Shown one piece after another: positions 1-8,677 of a stretch of DNA of 64,000 nt. The notes beneath the pieces were generated by a model. That model was not told the DNA's origin. It saw only the letters and a program-made list of their open reading frames with translations, and did not search any database. The stretch comes from Beutenbergia cavernae DSM 12333 (GTDB taxonomy: Bacteria; Actinomycetota; Actinomycetes; Actinomycetales; Beutenbergiaceae): positions 558,001 through 622,000 of the forward strand of contig NC_012669.1 of NCBI RefSeq assembly GCF_000023105.1. The letters run 5' to 3'. Both the position numbers and the translations under genes were made by a program. Position 1 is the first letter of the stretch; every line of letters starts with the position of its first letter.

Positions 1-45
1 CGACGACATCGCGATCGGCTCGAACTTCGACGCGGTGTCCGTCAC
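1..45 (-). CDS. hsdR: Probable type I restriction endonuclease subunit R, first codons only
   Basis: A GTG codon at 45-43 overlaps the TGA stop of the GIY-YIG gene (GTGA) and opens a frame reading MTDTASKFEPIAMSS to the window edge. The position, last in an hsdM-hsdS operon with tight overlaps, and a start resembling actinobacterial HsdR N-termini suggest the ATP-dependent translocase/nuclease subunit that cuts unmodified DNA. Only 15 codons are visible and no motif can be checked, so the identity is inferred from context. Confidence 0.5.
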   Translation of the reverse strand, partial: MTDTASKFEPIAMSS

Positions 46-875
46 AGCACACTCTCCCCATCGACCTCGGCAAGCCGGTCGCGCAACGCGTCGAGGGTCG
101 GCCCGCGAAGGTCGCCGACGCGCCATGTCGTCCAGCCGTTGGATGACCGAAGCCCCAGCGCCTGCTGGGCGGCCGTGCTCGGCGATGCGTACGCGACACC
201 CGCGACGATGATCTCTCCCGACGTCGTCACGGTGCCGCTCGCCGCGCGTCCCCCTTGGCTGAGGTGGACTTCTGCTCCCGCTCGTAGCAGTCCGGCGGCA
301 AGGAGGTCGGCGACCGTGCCGCGCTTCGCGATCGGGCTCTTTCGCCTCGTTCCTCGGGGGGAGGTGCGTTCCAGCTCGTCGGCCTCCTTGTGCGTGTCCA
401 CGCCCGCGAGCCGGAGTGCGGCGAGCACGCTCGCGAGCAACTCGTCGAGCGAGAGCAGCATGTGCGGAGGAAGCGTGGTGTCCTGGTCACGTTTGCCCTC
501 GATGACGGCGACACCGGGGATCGCGGCCAGCTCGGCAGCGACGCGGCCCTCGAGGTAGCCGATCTCCGCGCTGTTGAACCCGTGGGACGTGTCGCGCTTG
601 ATCGCCACCACCCGCGACCACGCCAACTTGGGTCTCGAGGGATGGTGCAGCAGGCGCCTGCGCAGGTCGACGGCCTGGCCTACGTACAGCTGGTGGGTGC
701 CGTCGTCCGTCAGGAGTACGTAGATGCCCGGGACACCCCACTCCTCCGGCGTCAGTCGATCGACGTCGCGACGCGCCGCGTAGGCGACCCGCAGCGCGTG
801 CGAGACGAAGTCCGCCACGACGGGCGCCGTCGACGCCGACGGGATCTGGACGTTGACCGGGATCACCTGCGACAT
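42..875 (-). CDS. GIY-YIG nuclease with C-terminal RAMA-like domain, in type I RM operon
   Basis: A 277-residue protein with an N-terminal GIY-YIG nuclease core: GIY at residues 50-52, YVG at 64-66, arginines at 72-74 and a candidate catalytic Glu in GYLEGRV near 109. Residues about 185-270 (TVADLLAAGLL, then SPSTAAQQA and NGWTTW) resemble the RAMA domain, thought to recognise modified DNA. The start ATG overlaps the hsdS stop by one base (TGATG), and the stop overlaps the putative hsdR start, so it is translated within the RM operon. It is not a standard type I subunit. A role as accessory, modification-sensing nuclease is inference; the GIY-YIG assignment is firm. Confidence 0.88.
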   Translation of the reverse strand: MSQVIPVNVQIPSASTAPVVADFVSHALRVAYAARRDVDRLTPEEWGVPGIYVLLTDDGTHQLYVGQAVDLRRRLLHHPSRPKLAWSRVVAIKRDTSHGFNSAEIGYLEGRVAAELAAIPGVAVIEGKRDQDTTLPPHMLLSLDELLASVLAALRLAGVDTHKEADELERTSPRGTRRKSPIAKRGTVADLLAAGLLRAGAEVHLSQGGRAASGTVTTSGEIIVAGVAYASPSTAAQQALGLRSSNGWTTWRVGDLRGPTLDALRDRLAEVDGESVL

Positions 876-2101
876 CAGACCGTCAGCTCCTCGAACGACA
901 GCAGCCGGTCGCGGTAGTGCGCGTACTGCTGACGACGAGCCTCGATCTCCGCCGGCAGCCCCGACGACAGGTCGTTCACCAGCGCGTCGAACTTGTCGAG
1001 CAGGGCGACGATGCGCTCCTGGTCAGGCATAGCCGGAACCGGGACTCGGAAGTCGGCGACGATCGCCTTGTTCAGGTTGTTCTGGGATCCCACCTGGCGC
1101 TGAGCGAGGAGTCTGTCCTTCGAACTCAACATCGTGTAGTACAGATAGTCGACAAGGATGCCCGAGCCGTCTCGAGGTACGAGGCCGAGGATCGCCTGGT
1201 TGGTGGCCATCGGGATGCTAGTGATCGTGACCTCCCCGAGACTCGCATAGATCGAAAGCAGGAGTGTCCCCGCATCGAACACCTTCGCGGAACTGTTGGC
1301 CAGCCCCTCTGGCGTGATAGTCCTCTGCGTCCTCCGGATGTACTTTGAGGCCGACGTAATATCGCTGATCGCACACCAAGGGATGTCGCCGCCGTAATAC
1401 ACGGCATTGTCTGACTTCGGGGTGCCGCCAGACTGGATCGTACAGAGTTCGCTCAAGGTCGCCCAGCTCACTGCCTCACTTCCGCCGAATGAGAGAAGCG
1501 CGTCCCGGTAGTGGGCGTACTGCTGCTTGCGGGCCTCCAGCTCCGCCTCCAGCTCCGCCTCCAGCTCCGTGAAGGCATCCAGGATTCGCACGATATCGCG
1601 CTGGACTTCAAGCGGTGGCGCCGGGAATTTGAACTTCTTGAGTCCGACCATGTCGACAGAGGCAAAGCTGGAGACTGTGGTGTTGTTCTTGCACCACTCG
1701 TCGAGTACGAAGCAGTAGTAGAAGATGAACTTGATCTCGAAGCGATCCTGGTACTTCGGTTTGAGCGCGAGCGAAGTGAACCTCTGGTTCGACAGGTGCG
1801 GGACCGAGATGAGTGCGTGCTCCCCGATCGTCGCCGAAGTCGCGACGATGATCGAGTTGGCTGGAAACAGCCGACCACCTTTGACCGCCGTCGTGGCGAT
1901 GTGCTGGATCGAGTCGTCGAGCACGCGGCCTTTCTCGCGGATGTCTTCCATCCGGAACCACGGCACTGTGCCGTCTGCCCAAGCCGACGCATCGGATTTA
2001 GGCGGCGTGTAGCCGTTTCTGGTCGAGAACAGTTCTGCGAGCTCGATGTACTCAACGCCGTCGGGCGCGTACCGCCGGATGAGGTCGTCGATGCGGCTCA
2101 T
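875..2101 (-). CDS. hsdS: Type I restriction-modification specificity subunit HsdS
   Basis: 408 residues with two target-recognition domains: TRD1 about 1-170 and TRD2 about 210-380. Each is followed by the same conserved helix (EARKQQYAHYRDALLSF near 190-206 and EARRQQYAHYRDRLLSF at the C-terminus). This circular repeat is typical of HsdS, which reads the two halves of a bipartite site and holds two HsdM subunits. Between the TRDs lies a tandem ELEA-repeat spacer. It overlaps hsdM by four bases (ATGA) and the downstream GIY-YIG gene by one, so expression is coupled. No recognition sequence can be predicted. Confidence 0.97.
   Translation of the reverse strand: MSRIDDLIRRYAPDGVEYIELAELFSTRNGYTPPKSDASAWADGTVPWFRMEDIREKGRVLDDSIQHIATTAVKGGRLFPANSIIVATSATIGEHALISVPHLSNQRFTSLALKPKYQDRFEIKFIFYYCFVLDEWCKNNTTVSSFASVDMVGLKKFKFPAPPLEVQRDIVRILDAFTELEAELEAELEARKQQYAHYRDALLSFGGSEAVSWATLSELCTIQSGGTPKSDNAVYYGGDIPWCAISDITSASKYIRRTQRTITPEGLANSSAKVFDAGTLLLSIYASLGEVTITSIPMATNQAILGLVPRDGSGILVDYLYYTMLSSKDRLLAQRQVGSQNNLNKAIVADFRVPVPAMPDQERIVALLDKFDALVNDLSSGLPAEIEARRQQYAHYRDRLLSFEELTV
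1533..1568. repeat. Three perfect 12-bp tandem repeats in hsdS (ELEA spacer)
   Basis: The unit GCCTCCAGCTCC is repeated three times head to tail with no mismatch. On the coding strand it encodes a 4-residue period (ELEA) in the helical spacer between the two recognition domains, near residues 178-189. In EcoR124I-family HsdS proteins a comparable 12-bp/4-residue TAEL repeat changes copy number by slippage and alters the length of the non-specific gap in the DNA target. Confidence 0.95.
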
Positions 2102-3672
2102 GCGCCTGCACCCTCGAGATCAGCGACGATGGCGTCGATCTGGGTACGCAGCGCGGCCTGTCGTTCGACGATGCCGGCGATGCGGGCGTTGAGCTCGGTG
2201 ATGTCGACGACCTCGCGTGTGTCCTCGGCCTCGACCCACGACGACACGGAGATGTTGTAGCCGTTCTCGGAGATGGCCTCGTTGTCGACGAGCTTGGCGA
2301 CGTGCACGACGTCGTCGCGGGTAGTGAACGCGTCAAGGATGCGCTGCTGGTTGGCCTCGGTGAGCTTGTTCTTGTTGCCCCCGCGAACGAACTGGGCGGA
2401 GGCGTCGATGAACAACACGCCGTTGTCGGCCTTGGACTTCTTGAGCACGATGATGCAGGTCGCGATCGCAGTGCCGAAGAACAGATCGGGAGGGAGCTGG
2501 ATGACGGCGTCGACGAAGTTGTTGTCGATCAGGTACTTGCGGATCTTCTGCTCCGCACCGCCGCGGTAGAGCACGCCGGGGAACTCGACGATCGCCGCGG
2601 TCCCGTTGACCGCCAGCCACGACAGCATGTGCATCGTGAACGCCAGGTCCGCCTTGGACTTCGGGGCGAGCACGCCGGCCGGTGCGAAGCGCGGATCGTT
2701 GATGAGGAGCGGGTTGGCGTCGCCTGCCCACTTGATCGAGTAGGGCGGGTTGGACACGATCGCCTCGAACGGCTCGTCGTCCCAGTGCATCGGGTCGATC
2801 AGCGTGTCGCCGTGGGCTATGTCGAAGTGTTCGAAGCCGACGTCGTGCAGGAACATGTTGATCCGGCACAGGTTGTACGTAGTCAGGTTGATCTCCTGGC
2901 CGAAGTACCCCTGGCGTACACCGCCCTTGCCGAGCACCTTGCGGAACTTCAGTAGCAGCGAGCCGGACCCGCACGCCGGGTCGTACACCTTGTTCACGCT
3001 CGTCTTGCCCACGACCGTGATCCGGGCGAGCAACTCGGAGACCTCCTGCGGTGTGTAGTACTCCCCGCCCGACTTGCCGGCCGCCGAGGCGTACATCTGC
3101 ATGAGGTATTCGTACGCGTCGCCGAACGCGTCGATCTTGTTCTCGCTGAACGTGCCGTTGCCCAGGTTCAGGTCGCCGATGGCGTCGAGCAGCCTGACGA
3201 GCTTCTCGTTGCGCTTGGCTACGGTCGGGCCGAGCTTGTTGGAGTTGACGTCGACGTCGTCGAACAGGCCCTTGAGGTCATCCTCCGCCTCGGTGCCGAC
3301 CGCGGAGGACTCGATGGTGCGGAAGACACGCTCGAGCGTCTCGTTCAGGTTCGGGTCGCGTGCTGCTCGGGCGCGGACGTTCGCGAACAGCTCGGAGGGA
3401 CGGATGAAGAACCCCTTCTCCGCCACGATGCCCGCGACCACCTCATGGTCCGCGACGACAGAGTTGGGGGCCGTGACGTACTCGAAGTCTGTACTGCCGG
3501 CATCGCGCTCCCCTGCGTTGAGGTAGGCGGTGAGGTCCTCCGAGATGTACCGGTAGAACAGGAAGCCGAGGACGTACGCCTTGAAGTCCCAGCCGTCGAC
3601 GCTGCCGCGCAGGTCGTTCGCGATCCTCCAGATGGTCTTGTGCAGCTCGGCCCTCTGGGTCTCGCGGTTCAT
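2098..3672 (-). CDS. hsdM: Type I restriction-modification DNA methyltransferase HsdM
   Basis: An N6-adenine methyltransferase subunit of 524 residues, normal for the family. It has the N-terminal HsdM helical domain (TIWRIANDLRG, GFLFYRYISE), the SAM-binding motif DPACGSG and the catalytic motif NPPY (NPPYSIKW). It methylates the site chosen by HsdS and is required for restriction by HsdR. I chose the ATG at 3672, beginning MNRETQRAEL, because a GGGAGAG ribosome site precedes it; the frame stays open 38 codons further upstream but those residues look non-native. It is the first gene of the RM operon. Confidence 0.97.
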   Translation of the reverse strand: MNRETQRAELHKTIWRIANDLRGSVDGWDFKAYVLGFLFYRYISEDLTAYLNAGERDAGSTDFEYVTAPNSVVADHEVVAGIVAEKGFFIRPSELFANVRARAARDPNLNETLERVFRTIESSAVGTEAEDDLKGLFDDVDVNSNKLGPTVAKRNEKLVRLLDAIGDLNLGNGTFSENKIDAFGDAYEYLMQMYASAAGKSGGEYYTPQEVSELLARITVVGKTSVNKVYDPACGSGSLLLKFRKVLGKGGVRQGYFGQEINLTTYNLCRINMFLHDVGFEHFDIAHGDTLIDPMHWDDEPFEAIVSNPPYSIKWAGDANPLLINDPRFAPAGVLAPKSKADLAFTMHMLSWLAVNGTAAIVEFPGVLYRGGAEQKIRKYLIDNNFVDAVIQLPPDLFFGTAIATCIIVLKKSKADNGVLFIDASAQFVRGGNKNKLTEANQQRILDAFTTRDDVVHVAKLVDNEAISENGYNISVSSWVEAEDTREVVDITELNARIAGIVERQAALRTQIDAIVADLEGAGA

Positions 3673-3787
3673 GCTCAGACTCTCCCGTCCCACGTCGGCG
3701 CCGGCGCGCCGCAAACGTCGAGGCCACCAGGGGCGCCGTTCCGTGGAGGCTATCGGCATGGGCCGACACTCACCCGCCGGCGTCACC

Positions 3788-3879
3788 GCTGACGGATCGT
3801 AGAGGTCAAACCCGACGAACTGTCGGACTCAAACCCGACGAATTGTAGAGATCAGAGCCGACGAACTGTAGACTTGCGC
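3788..3879. repeat. Four 23-bp tandem repeats in the leader of the DUF4143 ATPase gene
   Basis: A 23-bp unit with core CCCGACGAACTGT starts at 3811, 3834 and 3857, and the surrounding bases (TCAAA before, AGA after) also recur. A degraded copy begins near 3788 and the last unit runs to within one base of the ATPase start codon. Exact period and promoter position suggest operator sites, perhaps for the downstream protein itself. There are no spacers, so it is not a CRISPR. Confidence 0.85.
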
Positions 3880-3880
3880 C

Positions 3881-5134
3881 ATGACGGACTATCGGCCACG
3901 GGTTGTGGACGCCGAGCTCGCACGTCGCATGCGCGTGATGGGCGCGGTGCTCATCGACGGCCCCAAGGCCGTGGGCAAGACGCAGACAACGACGCGGGTG
4001 GCCAAGACCGTGCTGCGGCTCGACGTCGACCGGGTGGCACGAGCGGCCCTGGAGACTGTGCCGGAGCAGCTGTTCGAGTACCCGACCCCGATCCTGTTCG
4101 ACGAGTGGCAGGAGACGCCGGACCTGTGGAACCTGGTCCGGCGTGCGGTCGACGACCACCGCCGCAAGGGCTTGTACCTGCTCACCGGGTCCGCAACGCC
4201 ACGAGACGACACCCGGATGCACTCGGGCGCCGGGCGGATCGGGCGCCTGCGCATGCGACCGATGTCCCTGTTCGAGTCCGGCCACTCGGACGGCTCGGTC
4301 GGCGTCGCCGCCCTACTTGATGGCGAACGAGTCACCGGCACCACGAACACGCTCACCGTGCCGCAGCTCCTCGAGCGGATCGTCGTCGGCGGCTGGCCCG
4401 AGATCACCGACTGGGACTGGACGGACGCGCGCGATTGGCTCACGGACTACCTGCGCAACCTCGCCGAGGTCGACGTCCCGCGTCTCGGACCGCGCAGGAA
4501 CCCGGGAAACATCGCTCGCCTGCTTGCGTCCCTCGCGCGGGCGGTCGGGACACCGCTGAACCGGTCCGCCCTGGAGGTCGAGGTGGGCGGCGCGACCGGC
4601 CCGATCGCCTCGGAGACCCTCAACAACTACCTCGACGCACTCGAGAGGCTGATGGTGCTCGAGCCACTGCCGGCGTGGCGACCCCACATGCGTTCGCGCA
4701 CCCGGCTCCGCACGACGCCGGTGCACCACTTCGTGGACCCGTCGATCGGGACGGCCGCACTCGGCGTCGGCCCGGCCGACCTGCTCGCGGATCTCAACGC
4801 GGCCGGCTTCCACTTCGAGTCGATGGCACTGCGCGACCTGCGGATCTACTCTCAGCCCCTCGGAGCGACGCTGTCCTCCTGGCGCGACACGCAGGCCAAC
4901 AAGGAGATCGACGCGATCCTCGAGCTCCCGAACGGCACGTGGGCGGCGTTCGAGTTCAAGCTAGGGGAGGGCGCTACGGACGCCGCCGCAGAATCCCTCA
5001 AGGCCTTCGCGAGCAAGGTGGACACCAGGAAGCACGGAGAGCCCGCCGCCCTCGTCGTCATCAACGGTGGGCGCTTCACGGTGCGCCGCGACGACGGCGT
5101 CACGGTCGTACCGCTCTCCGTTCTCGGCCCCTGA
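3881..5134 (+). CDS. AAA_14 / DUF4143 family ATPase
   Basis: 417 residues. The N-terminal P-loop domain has Walker A GPKAVGKT near residue 27, Walker B ILFDEWQ, and the LLTGSATP sensor strand. The C-terminal DUF4143 region ends in a PD-(D/E)XK-like arrangement (EIDAILEL, then FEFKLG). Proteins of this family are widespread in bacteria and archaea; their function is not established, though they often lie in defence or toxin-antitoxin settings. It is transcribed away from the RM operon and preceded by tandem 23-bp repeats. ATP binding is well supported; any defence role is inference. Confidence 0.85.
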   Translation: MTDYRPRVVDAELARRMRVMGAVLIDGPKAVGKTQTTTRVAKTVLRLDVDRVARAALETVPEQLFEYPTPILFDEWQETPDLWNLVRRAVDDHRRKGLYLLTGSATPRDDTRMHSGAGRIGRLRMRPMSLFESGHSDGSVGVAALLDGERVTGTTNTLTVPQLLERIVVGGWPEITDWDWTDARDWLTDYLRNLAEVDVPRLGPRRNPGNIARLLASLARAVGTPLNRSALEVEVGGATGPIASETLNNYLDALERLMVLEPLPAWRPHMRSRTRLRTTPVHHFVDPSIGTAALGVGPADLLADLNAAGFHFESMALRDLRIYSQPLGATLSSWRDTQANKEIDAILELPNGTWAAFEFKLGEGATDAAAESLKAFASKVDTRKHGEPAALVVINGGRFTVRRDDGVTVVPLSVLGP

Positions 5135-5326
5135 CTCGGTGGCCCGAGAACCTTCGTCTCGCCAGTGCTGCCCGGCCAAGGTCCGGGGCGCGGTCGAGCG
5201 CTCGCGGCAGGCCCGGATGTGCCGACGGGTCGTGCGCTGGGCGCCGCCGGCGCCCGAACACGGCAACGGGAAGGATCGCTGCTGGCAGGGCGCAACGATC
5301 CTCCCCGCAGACGCGAGGCGAACGCC

Positions 5327-6721
<1,395 letters not shown>

Positions 6722-6728
6722 GTGGCTC

Positions 6729-6734
6729 AGCCTA
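6729..6734 (-). promoter_or_regulatory. Predicted -10 element of lpdA (leaderless start)
   Basis: The minus strand reads TAGGCT, then 7 nt, then the lpdA ATG. There is no Shine-Dalgarno sequence and no clear -35. The same hexamer and spacing recur at upp, dnaX and recR in this window. Confidence 0.55.
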
Positions 6735-6821
6735 TTGGCCGCGAAGGGTCGCGCTCGTGGGCGTGGACGTGCCCTCCGTCACGCCTCGGCGGCTCGTTCG
6801 CCGGAGTGGTCGACAGCCCGT

Positions 6822-6885
6822 CGCCGAGTGCGTGGATCCTCCCGGGTTCGACGGCGTGTCGGCGGGAGAGAGCACGCACTCGGCG
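6822..6885. repeat. Long hairpin G, dispersed GAGTGCG family
   Basis: Two 23-nt arms (6822-6844 and 6863-6885) pair around an 18-nt loop; the outer part CGCCGAGTGCGTG is perfect and the inner part imperfect. It lies 59 nt past the stop of the desulfurase-like gene and upstream of lpdA. Arms and inner sequence resemble the element at 19078-19167, and the arm core recurs at 42584-42660. It could act as a terminator for 6944-8407. Confidence 0.75.
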
Positions 6886-6943
6886 GAGGGGTAGGCGGCC
6901 GGGGTCGGCGCCAGCGCGGGTCGGCGCGAGCAGGGCCGCCGGC

Positions 6944-8407
6944 TCAGGCGGGGGTGGACGCCAGCGCGTGGGTCGCGGCGTGCGTCGCAGGCTCGGGGGC
7001 GGGCCCGCAACCCACGCCCGCCGCGGCCGTGGCCAGGACGGCGGGCGCCGTCGCGTCGGCCCCGAGCGCCGCCAGCAGCGACACCGCCTCGGGCAGGACT
7101 CGCTGGTCCGCCGCCGGCTGCCACCGCCCGTTCACCACGACGTACTCCGCGCCCGGTCCCTCGTCGAGGTAGGCGCGGACGCCGGCGAGCAGCCGGTCGA
7201 CGTCGTCGGCAGTGGTCCCCAGCCCGATCGACGCGCGCAGCGCCCCGGCGTCGAGGTCGAGCCGGGACAGCAGCGGGTGCGCGCAGAACCGACCGTCGCG
7301 TACGCCGACGCCGTGCTCGGCGGACAGGTACGCGGCGACGAGCCCCGGGTCGTGCCCGGGCAGCGCGAACGTCACCACGCCCACCGGCTCGCCGACCGCC
7401 TCCGCGCTGTCCGACCACAGCGCGACGGTCCGGACGCCGTCGAGCTCCTCGAGTCCGGCCACCAGCCGCGTGCGCAGCTCGGCGTCGTGCGCGCGGAGGG
7501 CGTCGTCGCCGATCGCTGTCAGCTCCCGCGCGGCCACGCCGAGGGCGAGCGCCCCGATGACGTTCGGGCTGCCGCCCTCGTGCCGCTGCGGCGCCGGCTC
7601 CCACGTGGTGGACGACGCCGTCACGTTCGTCACGGCGCCGCCCCCGGCCAGGTACGGGCGGCCGGCGTCGAGCCAGTCGCGCCGACCCACGAGCGCCCCC
7701 GCGCCGTACGGCGCGTAGAGCTTGTGGCCGGAGAGCGTGACGTAGTCGGCGCCCGAGGAGGCGAGCGAGAACGCCCGGTGCGGCAGCAGCTGGGCGCCGT
7801 CGACGACGACCCGCACGCCCGCCGCGTGGGCGAGCTCGACGACGTCGTCGATCGGCAGCGCCTCGCCCGTCACGTTCGACGCGCCGGTGACGGCGAGCAG
7901 CGTGTAGTTGCGCGTGGCGAGCGCGCTCGTGAGCGTCCGCAGCGTCTCGGCGACGGTGGGTCGCAGCGCGAGGACGTCGGCGCCGCCGGCCGAGCGCTGC
8001 CAGGGGAGCAGGTTGGCGTGGTGCTCGAGGTCGAGCACGAGCACCGTGCCGCCCTCGGGCACGCACCCGGCGAGCAGGTTGAGCGCGTCCGTGGTGTTGC
8101 GGGTGATGACGACGACGTCGTCGGTGCGCGCCCCGACGAACGTGCCGATCGCCGTCCGGGACGCCTCGTACAGCGCCGTCGAGACCTGCGACAGGTAGCC
8201 GGCGCCGCGGTGCACGGAGGCATAGAGGGGGAGCGCACGGGTGACTGCCTCCGCGACGGCGGCGAGCGCCGGGGCGGAGGCCGCGTAGTCGAGGTTGGCG
8301 TACCGCACGGTGCGCGGGGCCGCGCCTGCGCCGGCAGAGGTGTCCGGCGTGACGATCGGGACGCGCGAGTCGAGACCGACGATCGGGGCGAGCGGGGACG
8401 TGCTCAT
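6944..8407 (-). CDS. Cysteine-desulfurase-like class V aminotransferase fold enzyme
   Basis: A 487-residue PLP enzyme of the NifS/SufS/CsdA superfamily. The PLP lysine is K229 in LSGHKLYAPYG, with the aspartate of VVDGAQ at 203 and a histidine pair in LEHHANLLPW. A cysteine in GRFCAHPLL aligns with the catalytic Cys loop of SufS. The protein is longer than SufS (about 410) through N- and C-terminal extensions, and no suf genes adjoin it. A SAM-IV riboswitch and an alternative-hairpin leader precede it, tying it to methionine/cysteine metabolism; substrate could be cysteine, homocysteine or another sulfur amino acid. Start ATG has AGGAGG 7 nt upstream. Confidence 0.87.
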   Translation of the reverse strand: MSTSPLAPIVGLDSRVPIVTPDTSAGAGAAPRTVRYANLDYAASAPALAAVAEAVTRALPLYASVHRGAGYLSQVSTALYEASRTAIGTFVGARTDDVVVITRNTTDALNLLAGCVPEGGTVLVLDLEHHANLLPWQRSAGGADVLALRPTVAETLRTLTSALATRNYTLLAVTGASNVTGEALPIDDVVELAHAAGVRVVVDGAQLLPHRAFSLASSGADYVTLSGHKLYAPYGAGALVGRRDWLDAGRPYLAGGGAVTNVTASSTTWEPAPQRHEGGSPNVIGALALGVAARELTAIGDDALRAHDAELRTRLVAGLEELDGVRTVALWSDSAEAVGEPVGVVTFALPGHDPGLVAAYLSAEHGVGVRDGRFCAHPLLSRLDLDAGALRASIGLGTTADDVDRLLAGVRAYLDEGPGAEYVVVNGRWQPAADQRVLPEAVSLLAALGADATAPAVLATAAAGVGCGPAPEPATHAATHALASTPA

Positions 8408-8414
8408 GGTGAGG

Positions 8415-8445
8415 CCTCCTGGGTCCGTGGACCCGGTGAGGGTCC
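8415..8445 (-). promoter_or_regulatory. Expression platform of the SAM-IV riboswitch
   Basis: On the minus strand GGACCC (8445-8440), GGGTCC (8434-8429) and GGACCC (8426-8421) follow each other, then AGGAGG (8420-8415) and the ATG at 8407. The middle segment can pair with either neighbour, giving two exclusive helices; the second abuts the ribosome site. This suggests control of translation initiation. Confidence 0.7.
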
Positions 8446-8472
8446 GCGCTTGCGGGCGTCACCTCGACGTCC

Positions 8473-8556
8473 GCCAGGTCGTCACCCGGGGCACCCCACC
8501 GCGGAGGAGGGTTGCCGGCCAGCGAGCCGGGGCTTGGCGCTGGCGCTCATGACCTA
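8473..8556 (-). promoter_or_regulatory. SAM-IV riboswitch
   Basis: The minus strand carries the conserved blocks of the actinobacterial SAM-IV aptamer in order: GGTCATGAGCGCCAGCG, AAGCCCCGG, GCTGGCCGGCAACCCTCC, CCGCGGTGGGGTGCC and CCGGGTGACGACC. P1 pairs GGTC (8554-8551) with GACC (8480-8477). It ends about 65 nt before the start codon of the desulfurase-like gene and should lower its expression when S-adenosylmethionine is abundant. Confidence 0.93.
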
Positions 8557-8677
8557 CGCCGAGGATGCCACGGATCGCCGCCCGGGTGCCAGCGGGCTCT
8601 CCGGTTGCGCAAGCCCCGGACGGATGTGACGGTGCCTGCACGAGCTCACGACGAGGCGTTCCCAGCGGGGAGGGACG

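Noticed and set aside
3673-3786. 38-codon N-terminal extension of HsdM
   Set aside because: The extra residues are arginine-rich and unlike HsdM, while the ATG at 3672 has a clear ribosome site.
3788-3879. CRISPR array
   Set aside because: The 23-bp units are directly adjacent with no spacers, and there are no cas genes in the window.
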